A stretch of 64,000 bases of DNA from Balneolaceae bacterium UBA7797 (GTDB lineage: Bacteria; Bacteroidota; Rhodothermia; Balneolales; Balneolaceae). Shown piece after piece: positions 51,358 to 59,784 of this stretch. Made by a program: the position numbers and the translations under genes. The notes under the pieces are model-generated. The model had not been told where the DNA came from and searched no databases. It worked only from the letters and a program-made list of their open reading frames with translations. The stretch lies in assembly GCA_002480645.1 (NCBI GenBank), contig DLCN01000029.1:124001-188000 (forward strand), read 5' to 3'. The first letter of the stretch is position 1. Each line of letters starts with the position of its first letter.

Positions 51358-52396
51358 CCATTTCCTTCCTGGCAAATCCAAAAAGCAAACCGCATAAGAT
51401 CCCCGCACCGGCAAGTACTAGAAGGGCAAGTTGCCAGTCGTTAATTCCACTCTTTTTTACGCCGTTGAAAACCGGATCCATTTCCACAGCATTTTTATAC
51501 CCGGCATAAGCCATCTTCGCATAAGCTCCGATTTCAATCGAATACATATCAATCGAATTGGACGGCATAGCAGCCATCTTATCCAGGGCTTTCCCGGCTA
51601 ACGCTTTGCGATCGGTCAGCATGTAGATCTGTACTAATCGGGCAAGCACTCTGTACTGAGCCGACCAGCTCAGATCCAGTTCATCGGCCTCTAACAGATC
51701 CACGAGTTTCTGTTCGGCCAGGGTAAGGTTCCTGTCTGCAATCAGGAAGGTTGCCTGGGCAAAAGCAACATCCATGATCCACTGCTCATTACCGGTAGGT
51801 ACCAGCCTCCAGGCATCGGCGATAAGTTTAATGGCTTTTTTCTCAGATCCGTATAAATACTCATAATAACTCTCTACAAAAATGGTACGGAGCTGATGTG
51901 TAGAATCCCCGGGCATAGCCTTCATTTCACGAACAAACCAGGCGACTTCTTTTTTATTTTGTCGAAGCTCGCTGTAGTAATAATAGACATTCCGAAGAGC
52001 CAGGCTCATACCCAGAGTGTCACCAATTTCCTTCGATAGTTTGTAGCTGGCCTCCTGATCTGCTCGGTAACTCTCCATGTCTCCCCAGGCCTGGCTGATA
52101 TATCCACGCAAAGAAAGCATTCGAGACTTTGTCAAAGGGTATGTATTACTGTCAATCTCAAGGTTCAAAATCTCGAATCCTTTCTGTAGAGACTCCCGAT
52201 CTCCTGCATCCATATAGATCCAGGCTTCCAGATTCTTAGCTACATAATAGGCGGAGTCTTTAGGCTCCGAATCCACCTGTTGCAAAACAACAATAGCGGA
52301 ATCCGCTAGACCTTGATCATGGAGATCATAAGCCTGCGAAATCCGCTCATTTGTAGTCACTTGAAAGAGTGTCAAAAACAGAAGTATACACTTCAT
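51308..52396 (-). CDS. Exported TPR protein with C-terminal membrane anchor
   Basis: 362 residues. An N-terminal signal (MKCILLFLTLFQV) is followed by helical TPR-like repeats (about 20-310: AYDLHDQGLADSAIVVLQQV, KSRMLSLRGYISQAWGD, LAEQKLVDLLEADELDLSW). A membrane helix (WQLALLVLAGAGILCGLLFG) and a short basic tail end it, so the repeats should face the periplasm. It resembles the sensor half of Bacteroidota TPR regulators without their HTH. It lies outside the repressor at the phage left end, a usual place for lysogenic-conversion genes. It is preceded by a Gly/Pro micro-ORF three bases upstream. Confidence 0.7.
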   Translation of the reverse strand: MKCILLFLTLFQVTTNERISQAYDLHDQGLADSAIVVLQQVDSEPKDSAYYVAKNLEAWIYMDAGDRESLQKGFEILNLEIDSNTYPLTKSRMLSLRGYISQAWGDMESYRADQEASYKLSKEIGDTLGMSLALRNVYYYYSELRQNKKEVAWFVREMKAMPGDSTHQLRTIFVESYYEYLYGSEKKAIKLIADAWRLVPTGNEQWIMDVAFAQATFLIADRNLTLAEQKLVDLLEADELDLSWSAQYRVLARLVQIYMLTDRKALAGKALDKMAAMPSNSIDMYSIEIGAYAKMAYAGYKNAVEMDPVFNGVKKSGINDWQLALLVLAGAGILCGLLFGFARKEMVNPGLPSSRDTWLKFD

Positions 52397-52399
52397 GAA

Positions 52400-52498
52400 T
52401 TAACCGTCTCCTCCTGGTTTTGGTGGTGGTTCTGGTGGTGGATTGTCACCGCCACCGGTGTCACCGCCATCCATGTAGCGAATTTTTAATAGAGACAT
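52400..52498 (-). CDS. 32-residue Gly/Pro-rich micro-ORF
   Basis: Starts MSLLKIRYMDGGDTGGG and continues with two Pro-rich groups (NPPPEPPPKP) to a terminal GGDG. TAA is followed after one codon by the ATG of the TPR gene, so the two would be coupled. No signal peptide. It might be a peptide partner of the TPR protein, a leader for translation, or chance. Support is its position and biased composition only. Confidence 0.45.
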   Translation of the reverse strand: MSLLKIRYMDGGDTGGGDNPPPEPPPKPGGDG

Positions 52499-52760
52499 AA
52501 GCGCCTTTTATTTCGTTAACGTTATAGGTAAGACTACCGAGAAGAGAACTCCTTACAAATTATTTTGAAAAAGTTTCTTCTAATTGTAGAGAGTATTATA
52601 ATAATAGGTAAGCTCTAAATAAAACTGCGACAAACAGCCCTATAAAAGACAAAAAAGGCCAAAACAGAACCGTAGATCCCTTCTAAAATCCCTGCGAAAA
52701 AGGCCAAAAACGCCACTATTATTGTCGCAGGTATTATTTATTCTTTATCGCACCCCCCTA
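52499..52760. other. Prophage left end with transposase-site repeats
   Basis: No gene is seen from 52499 to the SRAP start. On the minus strand, ends-like words are GGGTGCGATAAAG (52755-52743) and TGCGACAATAATAG (52729-52716). Further inside on the plus strand are TGCGAAAAAGGCC (52693-52705) and TGCGACAAACAG (52625-52636). AAAAAGGCCAAAA also occurs twice (52652-52664 and 52697-52709). Several sites in both orientations are as expected for the left end of a Mu-like phage. Confidence 0.65.
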
Positions 52761-52815
52761 CTCATGATGATATTTTTTATGATTTCTGAACGGATAGTAA
52801 ATAAAGTAAACATAA

Positions 52816-52844
52816 ATTGCACATATATATTTAATGTGTGCAAT
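52816..52844. promoter_or_regulatory. Inverted repeat upstream of the SRAP gene
   Basis: ATTGCACA (52816-52823) and TGTGCAAT (52837-52844) are exact 8-bp arms with a 13-base AT-rich spacer, 54 bases before the SRAP ATG. Probable operator of that gene; the regulator is unknown. Confidence 0.55.
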
Positions 52845-52897
52845 ATGATTTTTTCTTTTGCTCGCCGGGTGTTAGCTTCTATCTAAAAAAGAAGGAC

Positions 52898-53563
52898 ATG
52901 TGCGGCAGATATGCTCTTTTCGAACAACTGGATGAGATCGATCATTTTCTTGGAATTCTGGACAGGACTGGTGAGATAACTCCTAACTATAATGTGGCGC
53001 CTACTCATACCATGCCTGTAGTTGTAAACTCAGCAGGCAGACCTGAGATGGAGATGATGCATTGGGGATTTATGGGATGGAAGCCTAAACCGGGCGAACG
53101 GCCATTTCTACCGGTAAATACAAGGGCAGAAAGTATTTCCTCGAAAGCGATGTGGAAAAAATCCCTGTTGCAACGGCGTTGTTTGGTACCCATGAATGGT
53201 TTTTATGAATGGGCCGGAAGTAAATCCAATAAAACTCCCTTCTATATTCATGGAACAAACGAACCCTTTCTTGTTGCCGCGGGAATCTATTCAGAATTGA
53301 GTCCCATTGACGGGAGTAGATCCTTTTCTGTGATCACAACTTCGCCAAATAAGGTGATGGAGAATATACATGATAGAATGCCTGCCTTTCTGCATCCGTC
53401 TGAATTTGCCGACTGGCTGAAGTCGGATCATTCTGAAGAATACCTGTCGGATCTTTTGAGACCCTATCCCGATGATGCCATTGAGGCCTATCGTGTTTCT
53501 AAAGACGTCGGAAATGTTAGAAATAATCACCCCGGATTGGTTGTCAAAGCTGACCTTTTCTAA
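52898..53563 (+). CDS. SRAP-family abasic-site protein (YedK/HMCES)
   Basis: 221 residues from ATG 52898. The start MCGRYALF is essential: Cys2 becomes the N-terminal residue and forms the covalent thiazolidine crosslink with abasic sites in single-stranded DNA. Other active-site residues are Asn in PNYNVAPT, Glu in GFYEWAG, and His in IHDRMPAFL. It protects stalled forks. An upstream extension to 52838 would hide the Cys and is rejected. It lies next to the prophage end; its promoter is probably host DNA. Confidence 0.94.
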   Translation: MCGRYALFEQLDEIDHFLGILDRTGEITPNYNVAPTHTMPVVVNSAGRPEMEMMHWGFMGWKPKPGERPFLPVNTRAESISSKAMWKKSLLQRRCLVPMNGFYEWAGSKSNKTPFYIHGTNEPFLVAAGIYSELSPIDGSRSFSVITTSPNKVMENIHDRMPAFLHPSEFADWLKSDHSEEYLSDLLRPYPDDAIEAYRVSKDVGNVRNNHPGLVVKADLF

Positions 53564-53568
53564 CCGAA

Positions 53569-54207
53569 TCAGGCTGGTTTTTCACCAATAAAACGAATTA
53601 CAGAACTTTTGCCGACATGGTGTTCACCTTCAGCTAATTCAACTTCATCTTTTGTTAGCCTGTGAATGTTGAGTCCGGAAAACTCTTCAGCGATCATTTG
53701 CTCAGAAAAAAGAACTTCTTCCTTTTTGGGACCGCCTGCTTTCGGATTCTTTGAGCTGTATGTTAACTGATCTTTACTGAATGCCTCAAGAATCACTATT
53801 CCCCCGGGTTTTAACAGGTCGATAAAAGCACGATGATAATGGGAGCGTTTAGAAGGCCGGAAATGAGCGAAGATCAATCCGATGGCATCAAAAGATTCGG
53901 GCTTTAAAGGTAATTGTTCAAAATCTCCCACATGATAAGTCAGATCAACCCGGGATTTTTCGGCCAGTTGCATCGCTTTTTTACGGGCTTCGGTACTATA
54001 GTCAAAGGCTGTGACATTCCAGCCATTATTGGCCGCATACACGGCATTTCTGCCCTCACCTTCGGCCGGCATCAGTAAGTCGCCGGGTGTACGTTTATCT
54101 AATTCTGATTTAAAAAATAGATTAGGTTCTGTTCCGTAGATGTATTCTTCAGAGGAAAAACGTTCGTTCCAGAATTCTTTCATGGGGTCATTTTTACTAT
54201 CACTCAT
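53569..54207 (-). CDS. Class I SAM-dependent methyltransferase
   Basis: 212 residues. FWNERFSSEEYIYGTEPNLF precedes the AdoMet motif I (LLMPAEGEGRNAVYAANNGW), acidic VTAFDYS, and motif IV DAIGLIFAHF. This is the TehB/tellurite- and thiopurine-like branch, which acts on small molecules. GG-to-AE change in motif I (AEGEGRNAV) is common in that branch. Substrate unknown. It is convergent with the SRAP gene. Confidence 0.85.
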   Translation of the reverse strand: MSDSKNDPMKEFWNERFSSEEYIYGTEPNLFFKSELDKRTPGDLLMPAEGEGRNAVYAANNGWNVTAFDYSTEARKKAMQLAEKSRVDLTYHVGDFEQLPLKPESFDAIGLIFAHFRPSKRSHYHRAFIDLLKPGGIVILEAFSKDQLTYSSKNPKAGGPKKEEVLFSEQMIAEEFSGLNIHRLTKDEVELAEGEHHVGKSSVIRFIGEKPA

Positions 54208-54254
54208 ACGATTTAAACAAGGAGAAGAGGGCGCTTAATTCCCGGGATAAAAAG

Positions 54255-55481
54255 TTAGTCCGAAATTTTAGGGTAGCTGAATGACAGCTCAAAATGTTCT
54301 TCGGTGTGGTAGTTAGATGTAGCCTGTATCTGAGTAAGGAGTGAATTGATGAGAGAGAAACCCAGACTTTTTGAACTTGCTGATTCAAAATCTGCGATCC
54401 CGACTCCGTTATCTCTATAATTAAATACGATCCTGTTGTCAGTCTCAGAAATTGATATGCTGATCTCATTCCCATCGTCATCAGGAAATCCGTATTTGAT
54501 CGAGTTAGTGATCAGTTCATTAACGATAATTCCTAATGGAACCCCGTTATTTATATTCAGATAATCGACAGAAATATTGCTGTTAAACGTGATCTGTTTC
54601 TGATCGGAATTCATTGTACTTAAGATCACTTCTGCCAGCTGATCGATATACATTTTAAACGGTATCTTATCAAACGATTCAGATTGATAGAGAAACTGAT
54701 GAACTTTTGCAATGCTCATGATCCGGTTTGTACTCTTTTTGAGCGTATTCTGAATTGTTTTGTCTTTTTCTTTTAGTGATTGTAATTCTAGGAGTCCGGA
54801 AACAATTGCCAGATTATTTTTTACCCTGTGATGGATCTCCTGAAGCAGAACATTTTTTTCCCGCAGGTTTTCCTGAAGTAATTCATCTCTCTTAGTGAGC
54901 TCATCGGTTTTTACTAGAAGGTCAGAGAAGATCTGATTTAACTTCTCATTGTAGCGATCTACAAAGATCATAATGATCAAGCCGGTCAATACGATAATTA
55001 TACCATAGGTTACCCAAAGAGAAACAGAGGTATTTATGGGGTTTTGTATCAGTGGTTCGATCCGTTCTGTAATGAACAGATAAGCAGTAACACCGAAGTT
55101 AATTACCACAAAAAAGAAAAAGATGAATGATTTACGAAGGTCGAATACCAGAATGGTTAAAAATGGGATTAGTGCGAAAAACAGTTTTAAAGGAGAAACC
55201 ACACCATACTGGATCAGGTTTGTTTGAGTGATCAGATAGAGTATAAATATGATCGCACTGGTACGTATGGTCAGATCTATCCTGTCACGAAAGTAATAGA
55301 GCAGAGAAAGAAGAACCATGCCCGAAAGATCCAGATAAAAAGAGGGGGTGAACAGGTAGTATTCACTTACAAATACCATCAATAAGACAGTAAGATATCC
55401 CGCAATTACTCCAAACAGGAGTAAGTGATTAGATAGTTGATTCTTGACCTCTGTAGTTGCGTCCTTAAGCTGTGTTTGCAT
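54255..55481 (-). CDS. Membrane histidine kinase, HisKA_2 family (paralogue 1)
   Basis: 408 residues. Five to six membrane helices (about 18-190) lead to a coiled coil and a HisKA_2 H-box, LQEIHHRVKNNLAIVSGLLE, with His as phospho-acceptor. The HATPase has NELITNSIKYGF and DNGVGI. No periplasmic ligand domain or receiver. It is one of three tandem paralogues, downstream of the other two; the H-box and kinase part are nearly the same among them. Cognate regulator is not in the window. Confidence 0.9.
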   Translation of the reverse strand: MQTQLKDATTEVKNQLSNHLLLFGVIAGYLTVLLMVFVSEYYLFTPSFYLDLSGMVLLSLLYYFRDRIDLTIRTSAIIFILYLITQTNLIQYGVVSPLKLFFALIPFLTILVFDLRKSFIFFFFVVINFGVTAYLFITERIEPLIQNPINTSVSLWVTYGIIIVLTGLIIMIFVDRYNEKLNQIFSDLLVKTDELTKRDELLQENLREKNVLLQEIHHRVKNNLAIVSGLLELQSLKEKDKTIQNTLKKSTNRIMSIAKVHQFLYQSESFDKIPFKMYIDQLAEVILSTMNSDQKQITFNSNISVDYLNINNGVPLGIIVNELITNSIKYGFPDDDGNEISISISETDNRIVFNYRDNGVGIADFESASSKSLGFSLINSLLTQIQATSNYHTEEHFELSFSYPKISD

Positions 55482-55529
55482 GTAATGCCTCGTATCCTGC
55501 TATCAATTTACCAATATTCGTGCTGAGAA

Positions 55530-56756
55530 TTATGATAATTTCTCAGCATTTGCCGGAAACCGGAAGGTTAATTGAAAACGTTGTTCAACGTCATATACAT
55601 AATCTGCATCAATTTGAGTAAGAAGCGATGAAACGAGGGTAAAACCTAACCCTTTTTGTTTCGACTCATCGAAATCCGGGATTCCGGGACCATTGTCTTT
55701 ATAGACTACTTCAATATCCGGTCCGGAATATTTAAAAGAGATGCTGATCACACCTTGTTTTGCATTCGTAAATCCGTATTTAACCGAATTGGTGATCAGT
55801 TCATTAAATATGATCCCGATGGGAACGCCTAAGTTCAGATTCAGATATTCAACATCAATATCATGTTCAAAAATGATGGTTCTGTCCTCATCATTCATTG
55901 TATTGAGGATCACATTCACTAATTCGTCCAGATATTTTTCGAGTGGAACTTTACTGATATCGTCGGACTGATAGAGCATCTGATGCACTTTGGCAATGCT
56001 CATAATTCTGTTCGTACTTTTTTGAAGCAGTGCCTTTAATTGTTCATCCTTTATTGAAAATGATTGAAGCTCTAACAGGCCGGAAACGATTGCCAGGTTG
56101 TTTTTAACCCTGTGATGGATCTCCTGTATCATCACGTTTTTTTCGTGAAGATGACCTTCAAGTTCGGCGTCTCTGATCTTAAGTCGCTTGGATGAGCGCT
56201 CAAGATCATTGATCATTAAGTACATCTCCTCATTAAAACTGTGAACAAATAAGGAGATCATTAATCCGGAAGCGGTAAGAACCAACCCGGTATTTATCCA
56301 CGTAGAAGCAATGTAATTGGCCGGATTATAGATAGATGGTTCCAGAATTCGGTTGTAGAAAAGTATACCTACGATGCCAAAAGTGAGCATGGAAAGCAGG
56401 AACAAAAGGATCGTTTTCTTGTAATCAAAAATCAGAATTGATTTGAATGGTAATACGGCCACAAACACCTTGTCGGTCGAGTTTATACCAAATTGTAGCA
56501 GATCTGAGATGAAGAGCAGGAAAATAATGCAGATTATGATGCCTGCTTTAATTCTAAGCCTGATCCTGTCTTTGAAAATGTAGATGAGATATAACCCCGT
56601 TACATTCGCAATATCAAAATAGAAATCTACCGTAAATACATAGGCGAAGGTAGTTAATACAGCGGTGACGAAGATCAACGTGCCCACGACGGCACCAAAC
56701 AACAAATACCGGTTTAATAATTTGTCTTTGATCTGATCTAACTGGTTCATTTTCAC
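55530..56756 (-). CDS. Membrane histidine kinase, HisKA_2 family (paralogue 2)
   Basis: 408 residues with the same architecture as paralogue 1: membrane part, MIQEIHHRVKNNLAIVSGLL, HATPase with NELITNSVKYGF and DNGPGI. The membrane regions of the three differ more than the kinase parts, so each probably senses a different input. It begins 12 bases after the paralogue 3 stop and is likely cotranscribed. Confidence 0.9.
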   Translation of the reverse strand: MKMNQLDQIKDKLLNRYLLFGAVVGTLIFVTAVLTTFAYVFTVDFYFDIANVTGLYLIYIFKDRIRLRIKAGIIICIIFLLFISDLLQFGINSTDKVFVAVLPFKSILIFDYKKTILLFLLSMLTFGIVGILFYNRILEPSIYNPANYIASTWINTGLVLTASGLMISLFVHSFNEEMYLMINDLERSSKRLKIRDAELEGHLHEKNVMIQEIHHRVKNNLAIVSGLLELQSFSIKDEQLKALLQKSTNRIMSIAKVHQMLYQSDDISKVPLEKYLDELVNVILNTMNDEDRTIIFEHDIDVEYLNLNLGVPIGIIFNELITNSVKYGFTNAKQGVISISFKYSGPDIEVVYKDNGPGIPDFDESKQKGLGFTLVSSLLTQIDADYVYDVEQRFQLTFRFPANAEKLS

Positions 56757-56768
56757 ATTACGTTGATT

Positions 56769-58373
56769 TTACCGGGAAAGCGGAAATGAACCCGACTCAC
56801 TATTAGCTGGAAAGGTAAATGATAATTTGAATCTGTCCTTGGTATCGTAAATGAATTCAGCTTCGATCTGATGCATTAGCGATTCGATAAGGGTAAAACC
56901 AAGGCTTTTACTGGTAGCTGATTCGAAATCATCAATTCCAATTCCGTTATCCATGTAGATAACCCGGATATCTTTTTGATCAGGTTCAACGGAAATAAAG
57001 ATGGAATTTCCTTCCTGTTCCGTAAAGCCATACTTCACTGAGTTGGTAATGAGTTCGTTGAAAATGATCCCCAATGGCACCCCATGGTTTATATTCAGGT
57101 AATTTACGTTAATGTTGATCTGAATATTGATGTTCTTTCCCTCATCATTCATACTGCTCAGGATCATTTGAGCAAGTTCTTCAATGTATTTTTTGAACGG
57201 GATCTTATTGAAATTTTTTGCCTCGTAAAGCATCTCATGCACTTTAGCGATGCTCAGAATCCGATTGGTACTTTTACCAAGAATGAATTTGGTTCGGGAA
57301 TCTGAAATTTTAAACGATTGCAGTTGTAATAAACCCGAAACCACTGCCAGATTATTTTTTACCCGATGATGGATCTCCTGTAAAAGTACATTCTTCTCAT
57401 TCAGGTTTTCCTCGATCATCTTTTGAGATTCGATCCTTTCAGTGATGTTTTCAGTTACTGAAACAATGGAATGAATAATGCCATCTGATGTAAATAATGG
57501 CATTGTTTTGAACTGGAAATATTTATTGGATAACTTAACCTCGAATTCCTGAGGGTTGTTATTGAAGGTTGCTTCGTAAGCTTCAATAATTTTAAAAGCT
57601 TCTTTTCCGTAACTCTCCCTGAAAAGTTCCTGAACAGGTTTTCCGATAAAATCCTCTTCTTTAAACTCCCCGTTTAAAAATTCTTCACCACCTATACTTA
57701 CAATCTTCAGGTTTCTGTCAATAACCGAAAGGAATGAACGGGGAAAGTTGTTCAATACTTTGGCCAATAAATGTTCTCTTTCGGCCAGAGCTTCATTCTG
57801 ATTTTTCAGATCACTGATAAGAGTATTTACGGTGATATTATATTTATTAAGAAACAATGTGATTACAAAAGTAACCACAGATAATACAAGTACCTGCTCA
57901 ATCCAGCGTAGAATTGAAATACCCTCCGGATCGAATCCCGGTGAGGTAATAATACCGCTATTGAATAAACTCCCGATAAATACTATGGTAATTACACAAA
58001 AGCTGTAAATGGAAATGGTGATCCTGAAGTTATAAATGAGAATAGACAAGAAGGGTACGATCACGATCAATGTAGTATCGGGTGTGAATAACCCGTTTTC
58101 AAGCAGATCAGATACCACCAATACATAGATCATGGCAATGATCATGTTGGTCTTACCGGCAGCAGAGATCCTTTTTCGAAAAAAATAAGTAATGAATAAA
58201 GCTCCGATCCCGCCAATATCGAACACCAGATCTAAATTTATAACAGAGCTGTCGAAGGGAAATAAGGATACTAAAAAAACTGCAAAGCCGATCGATGTAC
58301 CGGTAAGCAGTATTTTATCGATCAGCTCATTCTTTAAACTGTCTGTCTGGTTAAGAAAGGAAGTCTCCTTCAT
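56769..58373 (-). CDS. Membrane PAS histidine kinase, HisKA_2 family (paralogue 3)
   Basis: 534 residues, the first gene of the tandem. Membrane segments (about 18-185) are followed by a PAS domain (about 205-315, LLAKVLNNFPRSFLSVIDRN and IHSIVSVTENITER), then LLQEIHHRVKNNLAVVSGLL and HATPase with NELITNSVKYGF and DNGIGI. It carries the PAS that the two others lack; loss or gain of PAS during duplication is inferred. Confidence 0.9.
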   Translation of the reverse strand: MKETSFLNQTDSLKNELIDKILLTGTSIGFAVFLVSLFPFDSSVINLDLVFDIGGIGALFITYFFRKRISAAGKTNMIIAMIYVLVVSDLLENGLFTPDTTLIVIVPFLSILIYNFRITISIYSFCVITIVFIGSLFNSGIITSPGFDPEGISILRWIEQVLVLSVVTFVITLFLNKYNITVNTLISDLKNQNEALAEREHLLAKVLNNFPRSFLSVIDRNLKIVSIGGEEFLNGEFKEEDFIGKPVQELFRESYGKEAFKIIEAYEATFNNNPQEFEVKLSNKYFQFKTMPLFTSDGIIHSIVSVTENITERIESQKMIEENLNEKNVLLQEIHHRVKNNLAVVSGLLQLQSFKISDSRTKFILGKSTNRILSIAKVHEMLYEAKNFNKIPFKKYIEELAQMILSSMNDEGKNINIQININVNYLNINHGVPLGIIFNELITNSVKYGFTEQEGNSIFISVEPDQKDIRVIYMDNGIGIDDFESATSKSLGFTLIESLMHQIEAEFIYDTKDRFKLSFTFPANSESGSFPLSR

Positions 58374-58539
58374 GTCACTAAATTATTGCTGTAACCCAAC
58401 CTGGATCTGTATAATAGTATCTTAATTAACTCATTTTTCCGATTAAATAATCAGTCAAAATTTCAACGGAAACCGAAAGAACCAAAGAGTATGTTATCGG
58501 CTGATCTGTGGGATATTATAAATGGATGGAGTTGAGCGG

Positions 58540-59784
58540 TCATGAATATATCAAAGCACTAAAACTAACCGCACTTTCTCTTTCCTTTTCATTCCAGAGA
58601 TCATAAGTAAGTATTTCACCTTCAATGTGGTCAAAAATATTTAAAAAAGTATACAATGGTGGAAAACCACAGATCCGGTAAGCATCATAATTTGATTTCA
58701 TTACCTTAAGCATGATGCCGGGGTCACCCTTAGCTCCGGCCTCAATAAAGTTCTTATCATTTTCTTCGATCTCCTCAAAAAGTTCGGTGGCTGTTTTCTC
58801 GTCGCCAAACTTTTTACCGATATGTGAAAGATCTCCACTGATGAGGAAGAAGGTGTCGGGATCGTTGGCGAACTCATCACGTAATAATTTTGAGAAATGT
58901 TGGATCTGTTGTTCTCTGAAACTGCCGTCACTGTACATCACTTCGTCAATACCACCTACAAGTATTGGAACGATCTTAAAATCATGATCCCAAATATGAT
59001 TCAGGAATAATAAATGCATTTCAATACTATGCTCAGTACGGTGTGCGCGGGCATTGAAACTCAAGCCTGATTTCTTGCCAACTTTCTTGTAATGATCCTG
59101 CAGATGCCCGATGGCCTCACTATCCGGGTTAAGGATGCCGTTTGGCATTTTGAATTTCTTATCAGCCACAATGAATGTGTCATCCTGATAGAAGGAACCA
59201 TATAAACCGGCATAATGGGAGGTCGCCAGAATGATCACCCGTTTCGGTGTTAAATTCCTGATCGCAGAAAAGGCTTTTACATAACTACTCATTCCCACTC
59301 TCGGGTCGATATGGGGAGCATATAAAGCACGGGCAGAATCAACCGGTTCCAGCGTAGGGTTCGATTCAAAGGCCTCATTCAGAAAAGTATTCAGTTCATC
59401 GGGATCAGCAGGGAAGGAAACTCCGGCTGTATTTGAATGATGATAGTCTGATTTTTCATATTCAGTTTCCAGTAGCCCGGAGTAATCCCGGAAATGTGAA
59501 CTCTGCAAAAGCCGGTGTTCGTCCAGAAAGCGTACATATCCCAGGATCTGCTCTTTACTGATTTCTTCTGAGCTGAATTTCAGAATGTCTTCCACAGAGC
59601 GGGTTCCATCCATTAATTGCAGGATAGTTTCTGCATCAGAGGGAAGGGCAAACTCAGGAGTAGCGTATCCCATCGTGTCGAAGAAGTAGATGAGCTCGTG
59701 TCCATTCTGTTGAAAAGGGATACGTTGCACATCGTATCTTAATGGTGGTATCGGGTCGGTGTATGAATTAAAAAGCTCGCTCAT
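58540..59784 (-). CDS. Memo-family protein (AmmeMemoRadiSam system B) with PqqD-like N-terminus
   Basis: 414 residues. Residues 1-115 include LQLMDGTRSVEDILKFSSEE and SKEQILGYVRFLDEHRLLQS, a PqqD/winged-helix-like peptide-binding pattern. Residues 150-414 are Memo: APHIDPRVG and ATSHYAGLYG give metal-site His residues, and RICGFPPLY the Cys. Memo proteins are metal-dependent and, in bacteria, occur with AMMECR1 and a radical SAM protein; neither is nearby. The start overlaps the nth stop by four bases (ATGA). Confidence 0.85.
   Translation of the reverse strand: MSELFNSYTDPIPPLRYDVQRIPFQQNGHELIYFFDTMGYATPEFALPSDAETILQLMDGTRSVEDILKFSSEEISKEQILGYVRFLDEHRLLQSSHFRDYSGLLETEYEKSDYHHSNTAGVSFPADPDELNTFLNEAFESNPTLEPVDSARALYAPHIDPRVGMSSYVKAFSAIRNLTPKRVIILATSHYAGLYGSFYQDDTFIVADKKFKMPNGILNPDSEAIGHLQDHYKKVGKKSGLSFNARAHRTEHSIEMHLLFLNHIWDHDFKIVPILVGGIDEVMYSDGSFREQQIQHFSKLLRDEFANDPDTFFLISGDLSHIGKKFGDEKTATELFEEIEENDKNFIEAGAKGDPGIMLKVMKSNYDAYRICGFPPLYTFLNIFDHIEGEILTYDLWNEKERESAVSFSALIYS

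Larger units (their letters stand above)
19310..52755. mobile_element. Mu-like transposable prophage (siphovirus type)
   Basis: Bounded by inverted copies of GGGTGCGAYAAA (19310-19321 on plus; 52755-52744 on minus). It encodes DDE transposase, MuB-like ATPase, GemA-like, gp27/28/29/36/37-like, gpF- and gpG-like proteins, capsid, lysis and tail genes. If the tips follow the TG...CA rule of Mu, it spans 19313-52752 or 52729. No target-site duplication was recognised at either choice (flanks ATGGG against CCCCC or GGTAT). Early genes are on the right, tail genes on the left. All modules look intact, so it may be inducible. Confidence 0.85.

Noticed and set aside
51308..52498. A true arbitrium system (AimR/AimP)
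   Set aside because: The TPR protein carries a signal peptide and membrane anchor and no DNA-binding domain, and the micro-ORF has no export signal; only a loose analogy remains.
19313..52752. Composite transposon of the Tn7/Tn5053 type instead of a phage
   Set aside because: The DDE transposase and AAA ATPase would fit, but full head, tail and lysis genes are present.
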